From Coix lacryma-jobi var. lacryma-jobi (taxonomy: Eukaryota; Streptophyta; Magnoliopsida; Poales; Poaceae): 64,000 bases of DNA. The position numbers were made by a program, and so were the translations under genes. The stretch's first letter is position 1; every line of letters starts with the position of its first letter. The DNA is taken from NCBI GenBank assembly GCA_009763385.1, contig CM019824.1, forward strand, positions 31,192,446 through 31,256,445, read 5' to 3'. The notes below the pieces were generated by a model. That model had not been told where the DNA came from. It ran no database searches and saw only the letters and a program-made list of their open reading frames with translations. Shown here piece after piece: positions 54,792 to 64,000 of this stretch.

Positions 54792-56032
54792 TCAAGGATC
54801 TTGAATGGTCCAATACCTTGGTGCTAACTTTCCTTTCTTATTGAACCTTTTCACACCTCTCATCGGTGACACCTTTAGGTAGACATAATCTCCTACTGCA
54901 AAAGTTAAATCTCGACGACGGTTGTTTGCATAACTCTTCTGTCGGGACTGAGCAGCTCTCAGGTTATCTCTGATTATTCTGACATGTTCCTCGGCATTCC
55001 TCAACACATCAGGTCCAAACACTTGACTTTCACCTGTCTGATCCCAGAACAACGGTGTTCTACACTGTCTACCATACAAGGCTTCAAACGGTGCCATCTT
55101 AAGACTCTCCTGATAACTGTTGTTGTATGAGAACTCTGCATAACACAGATTCTTGTCCCAACTGGTGCCATACTGTAATGCGCATGCTCTCAACATGTCT
55201 TTCAGAATCTGATTTGTTCTTTCCGTCTGTCCATCAGTTTGTGGATGATAAGCAGTACTGAAGTTCAACCTTGTACCTAATGATCGATGTATCATCTGCC
55301 AAAAATGAGAGGTGAACTGAGTACCACGATCTGACACAATCTTTCGAGGCACTCCATGCAAACATACTATCCGTTCCATGTACAATTCCGCCAATCTAGC
55401 TCCCGTATAGGTAGTTTTTAACTGGTATAAAGTGAGCAACTTTGGTCAATCGATCGACTATTACCCATATGGAGTCGTAACCTCTCTGAGTACGAGGTAA
55501 CCCAACTATGAAGTCCATACCGACTTCTTCCCACTTCCATTCAGGTATCTTCATCGGCGTGTAACAAACCGGCGGGTCTTTGATGTTCTGCCTTCACCCT
55601 CTGACATGTATCACACAAAGCGACGTACTCGGCTACATCTCGCTTCAGTCCATCCCACCAATACTTTTTCTTCAGATCAAGGTACATCTTAGTGCTTCCA
55701 GGATGAATGGAATAAGCTGACTCATGTACTTCTCGCAGTATAGACTCACGTATCTCCTTGATTGCAGGTACACATAACCTATTTCCATGCCATAATGTGC
55801 CATCATCATCTAACCGGAAACCTGATGCTTTGCCTAGAACAATGTTATCGGCTATCTGCTTTAACTTTTCATCTGACATCTGTCCCTTACGTATCTCTCG
55901 CATCAATACTGGTTCAAGCTCTAACTCTATTCTGTTGATCACAATTCCCAAATTCAGATGTGCAAATTCAGCACACAACTCTTCTGGCATAGAAGCAATT
56001 CTGACCTCATTGGCATGGCTTTTTCTGCTCAA
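54792..56032 (-). pseudogene. E8 integrase
   Basis: The zinc-binding part is at 55541-56032 (HPGSTKMYLDLKKKYWW, then CDTCQRVKAEHQ). The core is at 54792-55439, with the second Asp in IVSDRGTQFTSHFW and Glu in GQTERTNQ. Between 55540 and 55440 the frame changes, so the stretch with the first catalytic Asp is split. The upstream frame also breaks near 56035, just after RNase H. Confidence 0.82.
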
Positions 56033-56040
56033 GGCATCTG

Positions 56041-57554
56041 CTACAACATTAGCCTTCCGGGATGGTAGTGTATTTCCAAATCATAATCCTTAATCAATTC
56101 CAACCATCTGCGCTGCCTCAAATTCAGATCAGACTGAGTGAAAATGTACTTCAAGCTCTTATGATCGGTATAGATGTCTGTCTTGTGACCCACTAGATAG
56201 TGTCTCCAAATTTTCAATGCATGGACAACAGCTGCTAATTCTAAATCATGAGTGGGATAGTTCAGCTCATGCTTTCTCAACTGCCGTGATGCATATGCTA
56301 CCACTCTGCCTTCTTGCATAAGAACACAACCCAAACCTTGACGAGATGCATCACAATAAATAGAGAAATCCTTACTTAGATCGGGTAGTATTAACACTGG
56401 AGCTGTAGTCAGACGTTTCTTCAACTCCTCAAAGTTAGCCTGACATTTATCGGACCAGACAAACTTAGCATTCTTCTCTAGCAGAGCTGTCATTGGCTTA
56501 GCAAGCTTGGAGAATCCTTCAATGAACCTTCTATAGTAACCGGTCAATCCAAGGAAACTACGAATCTCGGTCACATCTGTTGGTGGCTCCCAGTTCAACA
56601 CATCTTCAACCTTGCCCGGATCTACTGAGATGCCTCCATTAGAGATAACATGTCCAAGGAAAGAAACTTCCTTCAACCAAAACTCACACTTGCTGCGCTT
56701 GGCATACAACTTGTGCTCTCTGAGTTTCTGTAGTACTAACCTCAGATGCTCAACATGATCCTCCTTGTTCTTAGAGTATACCAGAATATCATCAATAAAA
56801 ACACAACTACGAACTTGTCGAGATATTCCATGAACACCTTGTTCATCAAATACATAAAGTAGGCAGGAGCATTGGTCAATCCAAATGACATAACTGTATA
56901 CTCGTACAACCCATACCTGGTAGTGAAAGCTGTCTTTGGAATATCAGATGCTCGAATCTTCAACTGATGATAACCAGAACGCAGATCAATCTTAGAGAAC
57001 ACACATGCACCTTTAAGCTGGTCAAACAGATCATCAATCCTCTGCAACGGGTACTTGTTCTTGATGGTAACTTCATTAAGCGATCTATAGTCAACACACA
57101 TCCGTTGACCACCATCCTTCTTGTCAACAAAAATAACAGGAGCTCCCCAAGGTGATGAACTAGGACGAATAAACCCTTTTTCTTGTAACTCTTTAATTTG
57201 TTTCTTAAGTTCTTCTAATTCAGGTACTCCCATTCTATATGGTCTTTTAGCTATGGGTGCAGTTCCAGGTAAAAGTTCAATAATAAATTCAATGTCACGA
57301 TCTGGTGGCATACCTGGCAGGTCATCGGGAAACACATCCGGGAACTCATCCACCACTAGATCTTCCGGGAAAACCTCTTCATTCATCTGATTTACGGTTG
57401 CAGTAGGTGTTGGTTGTAGCACTACATTCACACTGATTCTGTCCCCCTTAGCTGTAGTAACTGTCACAATCTTATCTTGACACTGAATACCGGTCTTGGT
57501 TTTCGTCAGCCAATCCATACCCAGTATCAAATCAATACCAGCTGTCTTCAACAC
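56041..57554 (-). pseudogene. E8 reverse transcriptase and RNase H
   Basis: Reverse transcriptase opens with PYRMGVPELEELKKQIKEL and runs to YHQLKIRASDIPKTAF and MSFGLTNAP. The catalytic FIDD (56788-56799) is out of frame because of a length change in a T run just before it. RNase H follows at 56041-56709 (FSIYCDASRQGLGCVLMQ, then ELAAVVHALKIWRHYL and IYTDHKSLKY). Before reverse transcriptase the frame holds the protease end (LILGMDWL). One or two small indels are the only visible faults. Confidence 0.86.
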
Positions 57555-57880
57555 AATTGGGGATACTGAGAAATCTACCCCCTAAGGTCACAGCTAGCGG
57601 CATACACTGGAGCGTAGCTTGCAAACCTCCACCCGGTGAGGTAACCATTATGGGGGTTTTCATGAGACTAACAGGTAGATTATGCATTCTAACAAATGTA
57701 TGTGATATGAAGGTATGCGATGCACCGGAATCGAAAAGAACTGTAGCGGGGATGGAACTGATGTTGAACGTACCAAGCATAATTTCTGGCGCTTCCTGCA
57801 CGGTCTCTGTGGACACGTGATTCACCTTGCCCGAATTAGGGGGTGGGTACTTGCTGCCTTCCTTTCTGCCCATTATTCTG
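57532..57880 (-). pseudogene. E8 aspartic protease
   Basis: The active site VLFDSGASHTFISHTF is at about 57695-57745 on the - strand. The frame changes near 57550-57580 before LILGMDWL, so the domain is split over two frames. Confidence 0.78.
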
Positions 57881-58923
57881 AGGTGGGAGCTGATCTTGCC
57901 TCTTCGGACAGCGGTTGGCATAGTGACCGGGATCACCACAACGGAAACAGGCATTGGGTGTTCCATTCTTGACGGGGGTGTTGGGTGCGCTACTCTTCAT
58001 GGGAGCATTGTTGGGAGTGCCTTGGCGCTGAGCTTGATTATTGTTCTGCTGCTGTTGCGGGTAAGGCGGACGTTGCTGTCCATGATTGCGGTTCCACTGA
58101 GTAGTAGTAGGTCCCTGGTACCTCTGCTGATTACCTGGTGCAAAGTTAGGATGAGGGCGGTTGCTATTGCCAGAGGTCTGACCTTGGAGCTTCCTTTTCT
58201 AGCCTCCATCTCCTTGCGCTTGTTGTCAACCACTATAGCACGGTTGACTAGAGTCTGGTAGCTGGCATACTCATTGGACATAAGCTGCAGTGCCAGTCCG
58301 TCATTCAGACCCTTGAGGAAGCGACGCTGCTTGTCGGCATCCTGAGCAATATCAGCGGGAGCATAGCGTGACAATTGAGCAAACTTGTCACGGTACTCTG
58401 CAACGGTCATGGCTCCTTGGCGCAGAGATCTGAACTCTTCCTGCTTCAATTCAATCAGACCAGCAGGGATATGGTATGCTTTGAAGTTGGTCTTGAATTC
58501 CTCGAAGGTGACAGGTGGAGCATCGTTGGCTTGACCGAACTGAAACGATTCCCACCAATCCAGAGCAGCTCCTTGCAACTGACCAGAAGCATAGAGCACC
58601 TTCTCCTGGTCATTGCATTGCGCGATGGTAAGCTGGCGTTCGATAGCACGAAGCCAGTCATCAGCCTCCAAGGGATCAGCAGCATGAGAGAACACTGGCG
58701 GGTGACCCTTCAGAAACTCACCCCTCTTGTCCCTCACTTGCATCGGTGGTGCTCCTCCAATTGGCTGATTCTGCATATGTTGCATCTTGGTTTGCATAAA
58801 TTGGGCTTGGATGCCCATCAACTGCTGAATGTTAACTGGGGGTGGTGGTGGTGGATTAACAGGTGCTCCACGACCACGGCCACGTCCATGTCCACCTCCA
58901 ATACCACCTCCTCTGGCAGCCAT
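57881..58923 (-). pseudogene. E8 gag
   Basis: ATG at 58923 on the - strand, then a Gly-rich start (RGRGRGAPVNPPPP), the gag core (FSHAADPLEADDWLRAIERQ, then MTVAEYRDKFAQLSRYAP) and a basic linker. A stop falls at 57997. The canonical zinc knuckle CX2CX4HX4C is at 57908-57949 in a different frame. Unlike E1, E3 and E6 this element keeps the normal CCHC. Confidence 0.83.
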
Positions 58924-59762
58924 CTGTGTTTCCAAACAAGGATTATGGTTAGTGAGCTTTCCAAGAAAAGATCACTTATATGAGATGATACAGGAGATCT
59001 GATAATTTCTGGGCGAGATCCGGTAACAGCAGCACAGAAAAACAGTCATATACGGAGTTCCAGAAATCCAAACAGGGCGTGTGATACACGGTTGGAAAGA
59101 TAACGAAATTATCTACAACTTTTATTTAAGTGACTTTCCCAGATTCTGTCGTTAAGTTAGTCAAAAACAGAGAACAAACAGATCTGTCCAGAGCTCAAAA
59201 CTGCGCAGAAACTCTAACTTGAAACAGCCATATCTCACAAACCATAACAGCTATTGAAGTGATTCCAGAGGCATTGGTTAGATATAGGAGTCTATTTTCC
59301 ACCATAAAATTTTCAGCCATGTTGCACGATCAGAACTTGAGATATAACCAAAAGATCACAGGTTGTTCCAGAAAACAGCATAGGACAAGATGTAACTAAC
59401 CCTATTATTATTCATAAACGTTATGCCTAACTATGAGATTTGTAGACAAGCCTACAATATCTCAACATTCATTACAAAGAACCAAATCACACATAAGCAT
59501 AATGATAATCCAACTCACACATAAAGAAGCACACTAGCACAAAGTTTAACTAGACTCGACAAACGCTTACTAATATCGTCTCATTACATAAAAGGGTGAC
59601 CTATGCCTATTTGTAGAGCGGTTCACGGAGCCTCTGTACATCGGGGGTTGATCGAGCAGCTCGAGCATCTAGGTGGATCGAGATTCCAAGATACCATCCT
59701 ATGGTGCTAGCATAGATCTTTTGAGCTTTCCTTTTCCAAGTCCGCGTGTAGACCTTTCCCTG
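58924..59762 (-). other. E8 region between extra ORF and gag
   Basis: 840 bases, AT-rich, no coding or motif recognised. Probably untranslated leader. Confidence 0.5.
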
Positions 59763-60484
59763 TCAAGGAGAAAATCTCGTGTGGCCTTCTCGGTTGGAGT
59801 TGCATTGGGGTCTTCTACCATAGCTCCTTATTCTCACTTTCCAATAGGGCAGATAGCGGTATGCATCATCCCTCATGTCTTCAATGCGACGACCCCGGAA
59901 CGCTTTGTAGGCTTCAACTGCCACGGCTTCCAAGGCTGACGCTAGAGTGGACCGACGAGCCCTGTGGCCAATCACCATCTCATGTAAGTATAGGCCACTC
60001 TCTGGTTCTCGGACGGCGACAGTCACTCTTGCCTTCCAATAGGTCCTTTCCATGGGATGACTGTACCTCCAGTGGGTGTACTGTACGATGATGTTCTTGT
60101 CGGGGTAGTAGGCATCAAAAAGTCCCATCAGCCTGTGATGTGTGGGGCTCTGGGCAGCTGTGGGCGCTCCGACGAAATACCCGGAGTCCACGTCCCAACC
60201 CGTTGGAAGCTCTTCATCGTCTTCAACCTCCAGCACTTCTGGGGGCACTGGCGCGGGAGGTACTGGAGCTTGTGGAGCTGGTGCTTGTTGAGCTGGAGCT
60301 TGTACTGGGGGTGCTGGTTCTTGTGGTTCCACCTGTTGAGGTGCTTGTTCTTGCAGTACTGGCTCTTGCAGCGGTGCGCTACCTCCTGCTGTTCTGGCTC
60401 ATGGGGTGCTTGCGGTGCTTGCGGAATGGGGTTGCCAGCCCTCCTGCGTCCACCGACGGTTCTGCGGATGGTACGACGAGCCAT
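59763..60484 (-). pseudogene. E8 extra ORF upstream of gag (ORF0-like)
   Basis: This is on the same strand as gag and about 190 bases from the primer site. Start ATG 60484 (MARRTIRRTVGGRRRAG, strongly basic). A Pro/Gln/Ala-rich repeat stretch follows. A one-base change at about 60370-60390 breaks the frame, after which 59763-60332 stays open. The second half is a compact-looking domain: LPTGWDVDSGYFVG, then AYYPDKNIIVQYTHW, a helical part (STLASALEAVAVEAYKAF) and a basic end. About 235 residues if the frame were whole. I do not recognise a family. Extra ORFs before gag have been described in some rice gypsy elements. Confidence 0.65.
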
Positions 60485-60657
60485 CTATGGAGTAGACCAA
60501 GAGACAGATACAAAAGAATCAATATATTTGTGTAATAGAGCAAGTAAAGAGAAGCATATAGTTTTGATAAATTAACAAGGCTAAGATGAATAGCAAGAAT
60601 TGAGAAGCAAGGACCACTAAAACGACCATAACTAACTAGGCTTGCGTCCTACAGTCA

Positions 60658-60673
60658 ACATAGCTTGATACCA
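60658..60673 (-). other. E8 primer-binding site (initiator tRNA-Met type)
   Basis: On the - strand TGGTATCAAGCTATG lies three bases after the LTR end GGGTGTGACA. It fits the common plant tRNA-Met site. Confidence 0.78.
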
Positions 60674-60676
60674 ATT

Positions 60677-61759
60677 TGTCACACCCAATTTTAAGAACAA
60701 AATTGAATGCAATAACTCATGTGTGCCCAGAGATCAATCACACACATAAGCCACAAATTTAAGGAGTACCATCACATATGTTTATTACATAACGAATAAT
60801 ATTCAAAGTCTTAACATAGCAGCGAATAAGTAAAGTATCTCTCGCGGTAGCTCCATCACAGGGAAGATGACTGGTTGACAGCAAGACTAGAACTCTTCAG
60901 GGAAGTCGTCGTTACCATAGCAATCTGTTACCCATCCGGGATTTTTATCCAAGTAGAAACAAAATAAACAAGCATAAGTACATCTCGTACTTAACAAGTG
61001 TAACATGGGGTTCATGAGGCTCAAAAAGGCTGACACTGGTTTAACTGCAGTAGCTTTTAGTTGGTACAATTTTAATATTAAAGTGAACATATATGAATGC
61101 TTAAACCCAATCCACATGATCATATTAACTGAAACGTAGTAATAAGGTAATCAACATGAACAACATATATAAACAACATATAACAACTAAGTCTGTGAGT
61201 TTTCCGGGCCGCTCGTATCCGTGAGCACGGCTGATATATCAGTTTATTAAACTCTGCGCAGAGGTGTACACTTTACCCGATGAGTCGTGATATCCAGATG
61301 CCCGGGTTAATTACTCCCATAACACTTCCAAGGTGAGTGGGCAGGATACACGCAAAGCCTTTCAAAGGTTCGTCTAACAAGTTAGGGCCGCTAGGTCTTA
61401 AGGCAAGGGGAAGAAGGGTCTCCCAACCTTACGGCAACGCAGGCAAGGTGAAAGTAGCCGCCCTAAATCCAGCTCGTCAAGCGCCTTATGCGCCCTTTCG
61501 GGTAACCACTAACAAGCTAGAAAAGGTCCTTTTACTGAGCTAAGGTCAGAGCCATATAACCCTCATGGTTGCACTGTATGTCCCAGTTTTGCTGACAGGA
61601 GGTCCTAAACCATGTTGCTAAAAAGATCAAGTTTTATTCACCGTTATTAGATCATGTTTGGGTTAAGTAAAGCTCTAGCAAAATTCTACCCATATGCATA
61701 GCATCCCAAGGTTATCAAGGTAACGGGTCAAAGGTCTAGGGTAAACTAGATAGGAGATC
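60677..61759 (-). repeat. E8 5' LTR, part
   Basis: Nearly identical to 51358-52440. Cut at 61759, with AGATC (61755-61759) the left target duplication of E9. Confidence 0.85.
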
Positions 61760-64000
61760 TGTGACGTAACAGCCCTAATCCCATGGCCCACTGATCACCG
61801 TCAACCACTGACAGTCGATCCGTACAGCTAAGAGATTAAGATCGGTTCCGCTACTGGGGCTACATCAGTGCCCGTTGTCCGCAGGATCATCTCACAGTTC
61901 AGTTACAATCTCTTTAACATTTTGACAAATAATATCGGAGTAAATAGCGGAAGACTTAGATAACAATAGTTTTACAAACCAGGGTTCAACATAAACTTAA
62001 AGTGAAGATATTACAGACCATAGTTCAAATAGATAGAGTTGGCAGAGGCATATGACAACAACTTAAAGATGCATCACCCAGCCCGAGGGTGAATAATCAC
62101 TCATCGGCCTCATCGGCCTCCTCTTGAACAACGGTCACACAGCAGGGTCCAAGGCATACTGAGGGATCTGCCATACCTGCAACATGGGTAATAAAACCCT
62201 GAGTACAAAGGTACTCAACAAGACTTACCCGACTAAAGAAAAAGGGAGAAGACTCAGGAATGAAAGGCTTAGGGTAGTCAAGGTAAGGCTTAGGGCAAGT
62301 TCAAGTATTTTGCAGAAAAGCATTTTTCTATCCTTATTCCTTATTTGAAAAGACTCGCATATTCCTTGTTCATCATAGTCCTTGATTCCTTTTACTTTCC
62401 AAAAACAGACCTAGTTGAGAACCACTCCCTGTTGACAGTCAGTGACTAAGTCTCCATAACCGAGGAGCAACGTTAATCCGGATAAATAATACTCAGCTGA
62501 GGATCCCTATCCACACTGCATATGTAGCACCCAAGCTTGCATATGCCAACTCGTCTACCACGATTCCTCCAAGATTGGGCCCGGTCCTACGCCACCCGGA
62601 AGTACAGTACACCACTCCAATCCGGGACTTTAACCCACGTGGGTACATGCTACTTCCGCCATCTCTCCACTCCCAGTGCGCGGTTGTCGGTCCAATAATG
62701 GATTTCTCGGAGCCAGAGCTTTCCGTAGTATGTGAATAGTTACAAGTCTTAGTCAGCAGGCCCCCATACAGGTGGTCCCTAATTTTCCAGCCAGCGACAA
62801 GTACCTCGGGACTCTAACCCAAGAGTACAGGTCCTGTCAGTTTTTCAACCATGTCCCGGTCGGTGTCAACTGTTGAGTCCCGGACTACAACATGACGGCA
62901 CCGTACGCAAGGACAACCTCTCCTTCCCATTGACTAGGTACGGATCAGATACTTAGCCAATAGTGGAGAGTAAACCAGAAATTCCCATAAATGTTCTTAA
63001 AGTGATCACACTTTTAAATTGGCATTTTTATTGCAAATCTATCATATAGCATTGCTAAGCATTTTGCAAATGGTTTTGAAAAGCAGGGTATCAGGTGTAT
63101 CATTGGTCAAGGTAGATAATGCATCAGTTAGGATTTCACTCAACTCCTATCAACCTAATGCAATAATTTAACTCAAAGACATTTAAGGAAACATTTGTAA
63201 ATTCAAGGAAAGGGTTAAATGCACCGGGGCTTGCCTTGGATGGCAAAAAGAGCAGACTCGGGGTAGGAGTAGGTGTCGGAGCTCGGGGTTGCCTCGGGGA
63301 CAGATCCTTCGGTGGCTACCTCGACTTCAGGTCCTTCTTCGTCAACTATACGGATGCAATGATGAATGCTCATGAGAATGATGATATGAACTTATGGTGC
63401 AAGACAATTCCACTGATTCTAGATACTTTTAAACAAAGCATGATGAAATCTAGGTTGAGCATAAAAGGTAACCATTTCTTCCTTAAGCAATATTGATTAA
63501 ACTAGCCCTTATTATAATTATCCTAAGCATCAACCAAACATAGCATCACAAACATCATAGACCAAAGGGTAGGGGTCTATGAACATCAAGCAATCCAAAA
63601 GTCACATCACAGGGCATTCAACGCTAACCCTAATCATCTTTTTCTATTTTCTTAATTAATAAAAAGGTCATTTTATGAAGATGCTCCAAAAATTACCAAA
63701 TTAATCACACAAGTTCATTAGGGTACAAGGATATGGCAAAACAAATTTCATAATTTTTGGAGGTCACTAAGGTGCTCAATTAAATCTAGACATTTAATTA
63801 ACAAAAGGCACTATTCCTTAATTAAAATAAAGCTCAAAAATCAACTTGCTCCAAATGCCTTCAATTTTTTTCCAGAGGTTCAGCATGTCATAAAAAGGTC
63901 ACAAAAATTTATCTCAAGATTTTTGGAGTTATAAATCATTTTCTAAAAAATCCAAAACCATCATTTATTAATTAAAAGGGAGATTTTTCATTTTCAAATT
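61760..64000 (-). mobile_element. E9: LTR of an E4 relative, continuing past window end
   Basis: It begins TGTGACGTAAC and is homologous, in inverted orientation, to E4 from its end back to about 6757. The place where E5 sits in E4 is intact here (CAGCT at about 62493-62497). Whether it is a solo LTR or a whole element cannot be seen. No gene in it. Confidence 0.8.

Larger units (their letters stand above)
51358..61759 (-). mobile_element. E8: chromovirus (Tekay/Del-like) gypsy element
   Basis: The 3' LTR is 51358-54432. The internal region follows with, on the - strand, primer site, an extra ORF, gag, protease, reverse transcriptase, RNase H, integrase and chromodomain. The 5' LTR starts at 60677 and is cut at 61759 by E9. 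Its first 1.08 kb is nearly identical to the 3' LTR, so insertion is recent. A chromodomain at the integrase end defines chromoviruses. The long LTR and primer site fit Tekay/Del. Confidence 0.87.

Overview
This 64 kb window is plant nuclear DNA, very probably from a grass. The evidence is a dense stack of nested LTR retrotransposons of typical grass lineages (a Sirevirus-type Ty1/copia, Tat-type and chromovirus-type Ty3/gypsy), GC-rich LTRs and plant-like GT-AG introns. I found no ordinary host gene, tRNA, rRNA or CRISPR. Coding capacity is almost entirely retroelement gag-pol, mostly broken, plus three unusual extra genes carried by elements.

Layout, outer to inner, with my labels. E1 (+ strand, Tat-like gypsy) runs from 1 to 5217 and stops in mid reverse transcriptase. 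There E2 (- strand gypsy, possibly Athila-like) has inserted: its LTR is 5218-5228 plus 48209-50001, and its internal 3' end is 50002-51357. E3 (+ strand, Tat-like, gag-protease only) sits inside the E2 LTR, 5229-48203, with target duplication CACTC. Its 5' LTR is shattered by E4, a 3.4 kb solo gypsy LTR (from 5412, duplication GCTGG), and by E6 (22154-39934, duplication CAAGT). E4 holds E5, a copia element (LTRs 8121-10169 and 18485-20535, duplication AGCTG). E6 is a - strand Tat element with its own LTR pair; it contains E7, a 2.6 kb solo LTR (23974-26607, duplication GAGTG). E8 (- strand Tekay/Del-like chromovirus with chromodomain) starts at 51358 inside E2. E9 (61760 to window end), a relative of E4, interrupts the second E8 LTR. 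Nesting is five deep.

The model checks itself. Removing inserts and one copy of each duplication leaves an E3 5' LTR of about 1555 bp, against 1551 bp for the intact 3' LTR, which also shows the empty sites for E4 and E6. E9 shows the empty site for E5. One thing simple nesting cannot explain: a 3.19 kb block (E5 LTR, right part of E4, part of the E3 LTR) occurs twice, at 8121-11307 and 18485-21673, and the left copy joins the E5 internal region through a scrambled, templated junction at 11292-11384.

Most interesting content: (1) a multi-exon gene on the strand opposite to gag-pol inside E6, with its own TATA box and four recognisable introns; (2) a similar antisense, intron-containing locus in E3, which lacks reverse transcriptase and integrase altogether; (3) an extra sense ORF upstream of gag in E8; (4) an array of four hairpins with covarying arms in the E5 LTR; (5) a seven-fold dispersed motif in the E3 LTR; and (6) the duplication with filler DNA.
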